Positions 6,879 through 11,385 of a DNA stretch of 11,385 nt are shown here, piece after piece. The notes beneath the pieces were generated by a model, which was not told the DNA's origin, did not search any database, and saw nothing but the letters and a program-made list of their open reading frames with translations. A program made the translations under genes and the position numbers. Position 1 is the first letter of the stretch. Each line of letters begins with the position of its first letter. Source of the DNA: an uncultured Erysipelotrichaceae bacterium (GTDB lineage Bacteria; Bacillota_I; Bacilli_A; Erysipelotrichales; Erysipelotrichaceae); the NCBI GenBank assembly GCA_937957895.1, contig CALFEZ010000045.1, positions 1 through 11,385 of the forward strand, in the 5' to 3' direction.

Positions 6879-6929
6879 GGCCTGTCATAGGCCGTGAAGT
6901 GGAAGGATGTGCAACCATCCGTTGACCAC
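6879..6929 (+). promoter_or_regulatory. Structured rplK leader with a probable ribosomal protein L1 binding site
   Basis: Two hairpins are visible. The first is GGCCT (6879-6883) with AGGCC (6889-6893) and a five-base loop. The second has an outer stem GTGG/CCAC (6899-6902, 6926-6929), an asymmetric internal loop (AA against GTTGA), an inner stem GGATG/CATCC (6905-6909, 6916-6920) and a six-base loop. The second layout resembles the L1 site in 23S rRNA, where GUGG-GA-stem is opposed by GAAAU-ACCAC. L1 is encoded as the second gene of this operon, and L1 autoregulation through such mimics is known in bacteria. The L1 role here is inferred from shape, not from an alignment. Confidence 0.5.
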
Positions 6930-6957
6930 AGCACAAATAGAAAGAAGAGGAATGTTT

Positions 6958-7380
6958 GTGAGTAAAAAAGTTGCAAGAATCGTCAAGCTCCAATTCCCTG
7001 CAGGAGGAGCAAGACCCGGACCAGCATTGGCTGGGGTCGGCATCAACATGCCACAGTTCTGCAGTGCCTTCAACGATGCGACCAAAGATCGTATGGGAGA
7101 CATCGTCCCGGTCGTCATCACTGTCTTTGAAGACAAAGGGTTCAACTTTGAGTTGAAGACCACACCGGCAGCAGTGTTGTTAAAAAGAGCAGCAGGTGTC
7201 AAAAGTGGAGCAGCTACACCACACAACCAAGTAGCAGGAAAAATCACGGTGGATCAACTTAAGGAGATCGCCACATACAAGATGCCTGATCTCAATGCGG
7301 ATGATATCGAAGGCGCGATGAAGATCATCGCCGGTACCGCAAGAAACATGGGCATCAAAATAGAAGGGTACGGTGAATAG
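6958..7380 (+). CDS. rplK: 50S ribosomal protein L11 (shortened proline loop)
   Basis: L11 forms the GTPase-associated centre of the large subunit with 23S rRNA and the L10-L7/L12 stalk. The start is the GTG at 6958: GAAGAGG (6944-6950) lies seven bases upstream, the family N-terminus SKKVARIVKLQFPAG follows directly, and upstream ATGs at 6907 and 6952 are too close to or upstream of the ribosome binding site. This gives 140 residues. The N-terminal domain reads PAGGARPGPALAGVGINM (14-31). Compared with the common PAGKANPAPPVGPALGQAG form, it lacks four residues equivalent to APPV. The C-terminal RNA-binding domain is normal, with TTPAAVLLKRAAG, KMPDLNADD and GTARNMGIKIEG. It pairs with rplA in a two-gene operon. 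Confidence 0.97.
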   Translation: MSKKVARIVKLQFPAGGARPGPALAGVGINMPQFCSAFNDATKDRMGDIVPVVITVFEDKGFNFELKTTPAAVLLKRAAGVKSGAATPHNQVAGKITVDQLKEIATYKMPDLNADDIEGAMKIIAGTARNMGIKIEGYGE

Positions 7381-7382
7381 TC

Positions 7383-8066
7383 ATGTCAAGACATGGAAAA
7401 AACTATCGCGCAGCAAAAGCCAAAGTAGACCGTACCAAATCCTATCCATTTGCTGAAGCGATCGCTTTGGCAAAAGAACTGGATTTCACCAAGTTTGACA
7501 GCACGGTGGAACTAAGCTTCCGTCTGAATGTCAACCCACGTCATGCCGATCAACAGATCCGTGGTGCCATGGTCCTTCCCAATGGTACCGGCCGCAGTCA
7601 AAAAGTACTGGTCATCACCCAAGGACCAAAAGAACAAGAAGCCATCGATGCGAAAGCTGATTTCGTTGGCGGAAAAGAAATGATCGAAAAGATCAAAGGC
7701 GGATGGTTCGAGTTCGATATCATCGTAGCCACACCGGACATGATGGCAGAACTGGGTAAGATCGGGAAGATCCTCGGTCCTAAAGGTTTGATGCCAAACC
7801 CAAAAACAGGAACCGTCACCATGGATATCGCCAAAGCCGTGGATGAGATCAAAAAAGGTAAAGTCCAATACCGTGTCGACAAAGAAGGAAACATCCATGT
7901 CATGATCGGTAAACTATCATTTACCGATGAACAGCTGGAAGAAAACTTCCGCGCGGTATACGATGTGATCTTAAAAGCACGTCCTGCTACCGTCAAGGGA
8001 GCATACATGAAAAACCTTGTTCTATCGACAACGATGGGTCCTGGTATCCGCGTCGTCATCGACTAA
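7383..8066 (+). CDS. rplA: 50S ribosomal protein L1
   Basis: L1 binds the mobile stalk of 23S rRNA that guides deacylated tRNA out of the E site, and commonly represses its own operon. The product has 227 residues, near the usual 230. Family signatures include MSRHGKNYRAA at the N-terminus, the hinge region, and GKIGKILGPKGLMPNPKTGTV (125-145). Two bases separate it from the rplK stop, and GGTGA (7372-7376) lies six bases before the ATG. The strong hairpin terminator eight bases downstream ends the operon, so rplJ and rplL are not co-transcribed with it here. Confidence 0.98.
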   Translation: MSRHGKNYRAAKAKVDRTKSYPFAEAIALAKELDFTKFDSTVELSFRLNVNPRHADQQIRGAMVLPNGTGRSQKVLVITQGPKEQEAIDAKADFVGGKEMIEKIKGGWFEFDIIVATPDMMAELGKIGKILGPKGLMPNPKTGTVTMDIAKAVDEIKKGKVQYRVDKEGNIHVMIGKLSFTDEQLEENFRAVYDVILKARPATVKGAYMKNLVLSTTMGPGIRVVID

Positions 8067-8073
8067 CACACAC

Positions 8074-8103
8074 AAAGATCGTGGTTGCACACGATCTTTT
8101 TTT
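8074..8103 (+). terminator. Strong intrinsic terminator of the rplK-rplA operon
   Basis: A perfect ten-base-pair stem (AAAGATCGTG 8074-8083, CACGATCTTT 8090-8099) with a six-base loop runs into seven Ts (8097-8103). Confidence 0.92.
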
Positions 8104-8132
8104 ATTATTCTTAAAAAATTAATAAAAACGTA

Positions 8133-8162
8133 TTGACAATAGTGTATGCTACACAGTATAAT
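8133..8162 (+). promoter_or_regulatory. Strong promoter of the padR-HAAS operon
   Basis: A perfect TTGACA (8133-8138) and a perfect TATAAT (8157-8162) are separated by 18 bases. An A/T-only or nearly A/T-only stretch at 8101-8128 lies directly upstream and could act as an UP element. Confidence 0.85.
8142..8154 (+). promoter_or_regulatory. Probable PadR operator within the promoter spacer
   Basis: GTGTATGCTACAC is a perfect inverted repeat (two five-base arms, three-base centre) lying between the -35 and -10 boxes of the padR promoter. Repressor binding here would block RNA polymerase. PadR-family operators are dyads with arms of similar TGTA/ACAT character, and autoregulation is usual. Assignment to this PadR is inference from location. 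Confidence 0.55.
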
Positions 8163-8184
8163 GTGATCAACAGGTGGTGATCAT

Positions 8185-8541
8185 ATGGAAGACATGCAAA
8201 AAACATTGGAAGGATTGGTATTGGAACTGCGCAGGGGAACCTTGATTTTGAGTGTCCTAAGTCAGTTGTTTGAAAAGGAGTACGGATATTCGCTCATCAG
8301 CAAGCTTCAATCGAAGGGATTCGACATTGAAGCCGGAACGCTCTATCCGCTTCTAAGAAGACTGGAAAAACAAAGCATCCTTCAAAGCGACTGGGATCTG
8401 ATCGAAAACAGACCACGGCGGTACTATCAGCTAAGTGAACAAGGTCAACGATTGTATCAGCAACTCAAAGAAGAATACATGGCACTGAGTGCTACCATGA
8501 GGGGATTATTGGAAAGTGAGGATCAAACATGGAAAAAGTAG
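8185..8541 (+). CDS. PadR family transcriptional regulator
   Basis: This is a 118-residue winged-helix repressor of the PadR family. The N-terminal winged helix includes RRGTLILSVLSQL (16-28), KEYGYSLISKLQSKGFDI (31-48) and the signature EAGTLYPLLRRLEKQ (49-63), followed by the wing RPRRYYQLSEQGQ (76-88). A short C-terminal helix (89-112) would form the dimer interface, as in the small PadR subfamily. AGGTGG (8172-8177) lies seven bases before the ATG. The gene overlaps the next one by 13 bases, so the two are translated together. PadR-HAAS pairs are common in Bacillota; the regulator probably represses its own operon through the dyad in the promoter. No ligand can be inferred. Confidence 0.94.
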   Translation: MEDMQKTLEGLVLELRRGTLILSVLSQLFEKEYGYSLISKLQSKGFDIEAGTLYPLLRRLEKQSILQSDWDLIENRPRRYYQLSEQGQRLYQQLKEEYMALSATMRGLLESEDQTWKK

Positions 8542-9497
8542 AAATCTACATCAACGAATGCGTCAAACATCTTCCTAAAAAACATAGAAAAGATGTTCAA
8601 ACAGAACTTCAAAGTGAGATCACTTCCATGATCGAAAGATTTATGGAAAACGGAGATGATCAAGCAACTGCGATCGATCAGGTTCTCAATGAAATGGGAG
8701 ATCCTAAAAAACTGGCAGACCAGTATCTCGATCGAAAAGCCTACCTGATCGGACCGATGTATTATCCAACATATCTAAAAGTCGTCAAGATAGTCGTCTT
8801 GGCAGTGTCGATCGGACTGACAGTGGCATTTATGGTCGGAGCTTTGTTTAACGGAGCCACGATCGTTGATTTTGTTCGATACATCTCTGGTATGTTCAAT
8901 GCCGGATTGATGGTTGTGGCATGGATCACGGTCATCTTCGCCTTGATCGAACGCAACGAAAAAAAGCTCGTAGAGCTGCCTGCCGAAGACGATTGGACAG
9001 TCAAAGACTTGCCAAAAAGCAAGGATTATAAACAAAAGTCCGACCGCATCGAAGGCGTTATGGGATTGGTGTTTGTCAGCATCATGGTCGTATTGTTCAA
9101 CTTCGAACTGGACATGCTTGCCGTCTATAATGTTGTGGATGGGCAGTTTCAACAGATCGCACCGATCTTCAATCAACAAACCGTCGATCAATGGTTGTTA
9201 TGGTTCAATATCGGGTTTGCCTTGTCGATCATCAGCAATCTGATCAAGGCTGCAAGTATCCGTCATAGCAAAAACAAAGAGATCGTCTTGTTGGTGATCA
9301 GTGCTGTCTCTTTGGTATTGTTTGTCTGGGTCTTTCTGACCATGAATCTGTTCAATCCGGACTTGGCTATTGCCATCACACCCGATGTGGAAATACTCGA
9401 TACCATGTGGCAAAGTTTCACCAACAACATCGTATGGGTCATCGCTTTGATCGGAATGATCGACATCATCAGCAGAGCCTATCGCCTGATTCGCTGA
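8529..9497 (+). CDS. HAAS-domain (DUF1700-like) six-helix membrane protein
   Basis: This 322-residue protein begins with a HAAS domain at about residues 1-70: ECVKHLPKKHRKDVQTELQS (10-29) and DQVLNEMGDPKKLADQYLD (50-68). That small helical module is characteristically encoded next to PadR regulators. Six membrane helices follow near 84-106, 122-140, 175-199, 222-241, 252-272 and 298-316, with a charged cytosolic or external segment at 141-173. No catalytic motif is recognisable. The start overlaps padR and has GTGAGG about eight bases upstream. In the family, HAAS proteins are thought to work with PadR in envelope or membrane sensing; that role is not demonstrated here. Function is unknown beyond membrane location. 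Confidence 0.85.
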   Translation: MEKVEIYINECVKHLPKKHRKDVQTELQSEITSMIERFMENGDDQATAIDQVLNEMGDPKKLADQYLDRKAYLIGPMYYPTYLKVVKIVVLAVSIGLTVAFMVGALFNGATIVDFVRYISGMFNAGLMVVAWITVIFALIERNEKKLVELPAEDDWTVKDLPKSKDYKQKSDRIEGVMGLVFVSIMVVLFNFELDMLAVYNVVDGQFQQIAPIFNQQTVDQWLLWFNIGFALSIISNLIKAASIRHSKNKEIVLLVISAVSLVLFVWVFLTMNLFNPDLAIAITPDVEILDTMWQSFTNNIVWVIALIGMIDIISRAYRLIR

Positions 9498-9500
9498 AAT

Positions 9501-9521
9501 GCACCTTCGGGTGCTTTTTTT
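9501..9521 (+). terminator. UUCG-loop terminator of the padR-HAAS operon
   Basis: GCACC (9501-9505) and GGTGC (9510-9514) form a stem closed by the very stable TTCG tetraloop, followed by seven Ts (9515-9521). It starts four bases after the stop codon. Confidence 0.88.
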
Positions 9522-9532
9522 GTGGATTTTGG

Positions 9533-9560
9533 TTGACATAGCAAGTCGATGTGTTAGAAT
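9533..9560 (+). promoter_or_regulatory. Promoter of the rplJ-rplL operon
   Basis: TTGACA (9533-9538) is followed after 16 bases by TAGAAT (9555-9560), with an extended -10 TG at 9552-9553. Transcription would start near 9567, just ahead of the L10 leader. Confidence 0.82.
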
Positions 9561-9578
9561 AGGTATGCTATCAATATC

Positions 9579-9621
9579 CCTAAGACAGCAACGGCCATTT
9601 GGCTTAATCATGTTGCCGAGG
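9579..9621 (+). ncRNA. L10 leader (binding site for the L10-L7/L12 complex)
   Basis: The sequence carries the L10 leader hallmarks known from Bacillota: an AGACAG element on the 5' side, a TTAAT in the apical part, and GTTGCCGAGG on the 3' side. The helix GCAAC/GTTGC (9588-9592, 9612-9616) is separated by a kink-turn-like internal loop from a basal CCT/AGG helix (9579-9581, 9619-9621). The apical part can form GCC/GGC (9594-9596, 9601-9603). In the family, binding of L10 with L7/L12 to this RNA represses rplJL. Position between promoter and rplJ supports the assignment strongly. Confidence 0.85.
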
Positions 9622-9647
9622 AAAAAGACACATCACTCTTTTACTCG
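9617..9647 (+). promoter_or_regulatory. Predicted antiterminator hairpin in the rplJ leader
   Basis: CGAG (9617-9620) pairs with CTCG (9644-9647), and AAAAGA (9623-9628) pairs with TCTTTT (9637-9642), around an eight-base loop with a small internal loop. It uses the 3' strand of the L10 leader's basal helix and the 5' strand of the terminator stem, so it is mutually exclusive with both. Confidence 0.5.
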
Positions 9648-9673
9648 TGCTTAGGCATGAGTTTTATATTTTA
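9643..9673 (+). terminator. Attenuator terminator upstream of rplJ
   Basis: ACTCGTGC (9643-9650) pairs with GCATGAGT (9655-9662) in an eight-base-pair stem containing one G-U pair, closed by a four-base loop. A T-rich tract interrupted by As follows (9662-9672). It precedes the rplJ ribosome binding site, so termination here would remove both ribosomal protein genes from the transcript. Confidence 0.65.
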
Positions 9674-9711
9674 TGGATATTGTTGCTTATTCAAAGAAGG
9701 AGGAACAACCC

Positions 9712-10326
9712 ATGAACCAATCGGTTTTGGAAGCAAAAAAGGCGTTGGTCAATGAGATCTCAGCAAAGTTTGCAGAGGCTCAATCGACAGTCGTTGTGGA
9801 ATACCGCGGTTTGAGTGTTGCCAAGATGACGGATCTACGCCGTCAACTCAAAGCAGAAGGCATTGACTTTAAGATCTACAAAAACAAAATGGCTTCTCGG
9901 GCAGCTGAAGCAGCAGGCTATGGCGATCTGGTACCTGATCTGACCGGCCCCAATGCGTTGGCATTTGGCAATGATGCAGTCGCACCAAGCAGGATCTTGG
10001 CACAATTCGCCAAAAAGAACAAAGCCTTAGTGCTCAAAAGCGGTGTCGTTGAAGGCAAAGTCGTCAATGCTGACATGATCAAAGAACTTGCGACCTTACC
10101 TAACCGTGAAGGCATGATCTCGATGCTCTTAGGACTATTCCAGGCACCGATCAGAAACTTCGCCTATGCATTGTCTCAAGTAGCTGAGACCAAAGGCGAC
10201 CTTGCTCCTGCTGCATCGGTCGATGCAACGGAAGTAAAAGAAGAAGCTGCCCCGGCTGAGGAAGCAGCACCAGTCGCAGAAGAAACTGCACAACCAACAG
10301 AAGAAAATAAAACGGAGGATCAATAA
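9712..10326 (+). CDS. rplJ: 50S ribosomal protein L10 with acidic C-terminal extension
   Basis: L10 anchors the L7/L12 dimers to the ribosome and, complexed with them, represses this operon. The start is ATG 9712 because AGGAGG (9698-9703) lies eight bases upstream and the family N-terminus begins there; an in-frame ATG at 9673 lies in the attenuator U-tract. The product has 204 residues against about 165-175 usual. The conserved rRNA-binding part includes VVVEYRGLSVAKMTDLRRQL and KIYKNKMASRAAE. The C-terminal helix that docks L7/L12 ends near 161 (AYALSQVAETK). Residues 162-204 are an Ala/Pro/Glu-rich low-complexity tail. One base separates the stop from rplL, whose ribosome binding site lies inside the rplJ coding end. 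Confidence 0.97.
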   Translation: MNQSVLEAKKALVNEISAKFAEAQSTVVVEYRGLSVAKMTDLRRQLKAEGIDFKIYKNKMASRAAEAAGYGDLVPDLTGPNALAFGNDAVAPSRILAQFAKKNKALVLKSGVVEGKVVNADMIKELATLPNREGMISMLLGLFQAPIRNFAYALSQVAETKGDLAPAASVDATEVKEEAAPAEEAAPVAEETAQPTEENKTEDQ

Positions 10327-10327
10327 A

Positions 10328-10702
10328 ATGGCAAAAATCACATCTGAAGAACTCATCTCCTCGTTGAAGGAAATGACGATTCTTGAACTTAACGAACTAG
10401 TCAAAGCTATCGAAGAAGAATTCGGTGTCAGTGCTGCTGCACCTGTCGGCGTTGCTGCTGCACCTGTCGCTGCTGAAGCAGAAGAAGAAATCAGTGACGT
10501 CAGCGTTATCCTTAAAGCACCTGGACAAAGCAAAGTTGCTGTCATCAAAGTCGTACGTGAACTTACAGGCTTGGGCTTGGTAGAAGCCAAAGGCTTGGTA
10601 GACAAAGCACCGATCGCCATCAAAGAAGGCATCAAACCTGAAGAAGCAGCTGAAATCAAAGACAAACTGATCGAAGCAGGAGCTGAAGTCGAAATCAAAT
10701 AA
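10328..10702 (+). CDS. rplL: 50S ribosomal protein L7/L12
   Basis: L7/L12 forms the flexible stalk that recruits and activates translational GTPases. The product has 124 residues, the usual size. The N-terminal dimerisation domain (about 1-32) is ITSEELISSLKEMTILELNE and following. It is joined by an Ala/Pro/Val hinge (about 36-53) to the C-terminal factor-binding domain with KVAVIKVVRELTGLGLVEAK (71-90 region). GGAGG (10314-10318) lies nine bases before the ATG. Codon use is strongly biased to GCT/GCA, GAA and AAA. Unlike its neighbours it keeps GAA before ATC (three cases), as fits a very highly expressed gene. No terminator follows, so the methyltransferase gene is probably in the same transcript. 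Confidence 0.98.
   Translation: MAKITSEELISSLKEMTILELNELVKAIEEEFGVSAAAPVGVAAAPVAAEAEEEISDVSVILKAPGQSKVAVIKVVRELTGLGLVEAKGLVDKAPIAIKEGIKPEEAAEIKDKLIEAGAEVEIK
10432..10469 (+). repeat. 17-base direct repeat in the rplL hinge
   Basis: TGCTGCTGCACCTGTCG occurs at 10432-10448 and again at 10453-10469, 21 bases (seven codons) apart. It encodes the repeated Ala-Ala-Pro-Val stretch of the hinge. Confidence 0.85.
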
Positions 10703-10744
10703 CACCTTTTGTAAAAGCAACGATGTTGCGAACAAGGAGGTGTT
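10701..10744 (+). promoter_or_regulatory. Hairpin masking the methyltransferase ribosome binding site
   Basis: AACACCT (10701-10707), starting in the rplL stop codon, is fully complementary to AGGTGTT (10738-10744), which contains most of the AAGGAGGTG Shine-Dalgarno of the next gene. A nested hairpin GCAAC/GTTGC (10717-10721, 10725-10729) would bring the arms together. The pairing is seen in the sequence; its effect on translation is inferred. Confidence 0.45.
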
Positions 10745-10746
10745 GT

Positions 10747-11349
10747 ATGACTCATTATTTTATCAATGACCCAAAGGTAAAACATGACCGGAAGCAGATC
10801 GTATTCCGGTTTTTGGGCGTGGACTATGCTTTTGAAAGTGATGCTGGGGTGTTTTCGAAAGATCACGTCGATCCCGGTACCGCCCGCTTGCTTTTTCACA
10901 TCGTCCAAGATGTCACCATGAAAAACTTTCTGGACCTCGGGTGTGGATATGGTGTGGTGGCGATCATCGTCAAGACATTGTTTCCCATGGTGAGTGTCAC
11001 AGCCAGTGACATCAATCAACGAGCTGTGGATCTGACCATCCAAAACGCAAGCAGACACAACGTCGATATCACAACCATCGTATCAGACGGGCTGACTGAT
11101 ATCGAGCAGACGTTTGACTGTATTGGATTCAATCCCCCGATCAAAGTAGGCAAAAGCAAGATGTATGATTTGTTTGCTCAGTGTCATCAGCATCTGACAA
11201 AACATGGTCGTCTTTGGCTGGTGATCCGCAAAGATCAAGGAGCCAAGAGTGCCATCCGGTATTTGGCGACATTGTTTGCATCTGTCGATGTCATCGACAA
11301 ACACAAAGGGTACTGGATATTGTCCTGCGAAATGTACACTTGTAAATGA
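10747..11349 (+). CDS. RsmC-like class I SAM-dependent methyltransferase (YbxB family)
   Basis: This 200-residue protein resembles B. subtilis YbxB, encoded at the same place between rplL and rpoB, and the catalytic half of the 16S rRNA guanine-N2 methyltransferase RsmC. The SAM-binding motif I is LDLGCGYG (62-69), the acidic residue of motif II is D88 (ASDIN), and the catalytic motif is NPPI (129-132), as in N2-guanine or N6-adenine methylating enzymes. The N-terminal DAGVFSKDHVDPGTARLL (32-49) is the family's typical lead-in. ATG 10747 is chosen over the in-frame 10723 because AGGAGG (10735-10740) lies six bases upstream of it and the family sequence begins there. The substrate is probably ribosomal RNA but is not proven by sequence. 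Confidence 0.9.
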   Translation: MTHYFINDPKVKHDRKQIVFRFLGVDYAFESDAGVFSKDHVDPGTARLLFHIVQDVTMKNFLDLGCGYGVVAIIVKTLFPMVSVTASDINQRAVDLTIQNASRHNVDITTIVSDGLTDIEQTFDCIGFNPPIKVGKSKMYDLFAQCHQHLTKHGRLWLVIRKDQGAKSAIRYLATLFASVDVIDKHKGYWILSCEMYTCK

Positions 11350-11351
11350 TG

Positions 11352-11382
11352 TGAGACCAAATTCTAAAAAATAAAAGTCTCA
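11352..11382. repeat. Inverted repeat at the window edge, downstream of the methyltransferase
   Basis: TGAGAC (11352-11357) and GTCTCA (11377-11382) are perfect complements around a 19-base A-rich loop. With the loop so large and the window ending here, it cannot be told whether this is a terminator stem, part of the rpoB leader, or chance. Confidence 0.3.
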
Positions 11383-11385
11383 TCA

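Noticed and set aside
6907..6957. Upstream ATG starts for rplK (6907, 6952)
   Set aside because: The ATG at 6907 lies in the structured leader and adds 17 residues absent from L11. The one at 6952 is one base after the Shine-Dalgarno. GTG at 6958 has correct spacing and family N-terminus.
8161..8186. Nine-base-pair hairpin with the padR ribosome binding site in its loop (two TGATCA palindromes around AGGTGG)
   Set aside because: The 5' arm (8161-8169) overlaps the -10 box and the expected start point near 8169, so most of it would not be transcribed. It might still act as a DNA dyad, but there is no support beyond the general GATC excess.
10135..11058. 307-residue open frame on the minus strand opposite rplJ, rplL and the methyltransferase
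   Set aside because: It is antisense to three well-supported genes. Its low-complexity Ser/Ala/Phe composition mirrors the GCT/GAA/AAA-rich codons of rplJ and rplL, and no ribosome binding site or family motif is visible.
1..11385. Mobile element, CRISPR array, tRNA, rRNA or toxin-antitoxin system
   Set aside because: No transposase, integrase, spaced repeats, cloverleaf-like segment or rRNA sequence was seen on either strand, and all intergenic gaps are short and explained by promoters, leaders or terminators.

Overview
The window is part of a Bacillota (Firmicutes) chromosome and is mostly the conserved translation/transcription block cysS - mrnC - rlmB - sigH-like - rpmG - secE - nusG - rplK - rplA - rplJ - rplL - rsmC-like methyltransferase, which in this phylum normally leads into rpoB. 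All genes are on the + strand. Base composition is roughly mid-40s % GC by eye, and TGG encodes Trp with TGA used as stop, so the code is standard. The L11 variant, the SigH-like factor and the gene order would suit an Erysipelotrichia/Mollicutes-related lineage. That placement is inference and was not tested.

Region 1 (1-2748) is a likely single transcription unit: the 3' part of an ABC-2 type ATPase gene, two paralogous six-helix permease genes in tandem, and a cyclase/kynurenine-formamidase-like hydrolase joined by an ATGA overlap. Region 2 (2795-6790) holds cysteinyl-tRNA synthetase, Mini-ribonuclease III and a TrmH-family rRNA methyltransferase, closely packed or overlapping, then a SigH-like sigma factor. 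A promoter overlapping the sigma gene's stop codon probably adds expression of rpmG-secE-nusG, and a short terminator follows nusG.

Region 3 (6845-8103) is the L11-L1 operon, with its own promoter, a leader resembling an L1-binding site, and a strong terminator. Region 4 (8133-9521) is a self-contained PadR regulator plus HAAS-domain membrane protein cassette between rplA and rplJ, with its own promoter, a probable operator in the promoter spacer, and a UUCG-loop terminator. Region 5 (9533-11349) is the L10-L7/L12 operon with an L10 leader, a readable terminator/antiterminator switch, and an RsmC-like methyltransferase as third gene.

I found no mobile element, CRISPR array, tRNA or rRNA, and no clear unknown multi-gene system. 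The most unusual signals are a roughly four-fold excess of GATC with a matching synonymous-codon context bias, the attenuator of the L10 leader, the PadR/HAAS cassette inside the ribosomal-protein cluster, and a shortened drug-binding loop in L11. No gap longer than about 300 bases lacks a gene; the longest, 9498-9711, is explained by a terminator, promoter and L10 leader.
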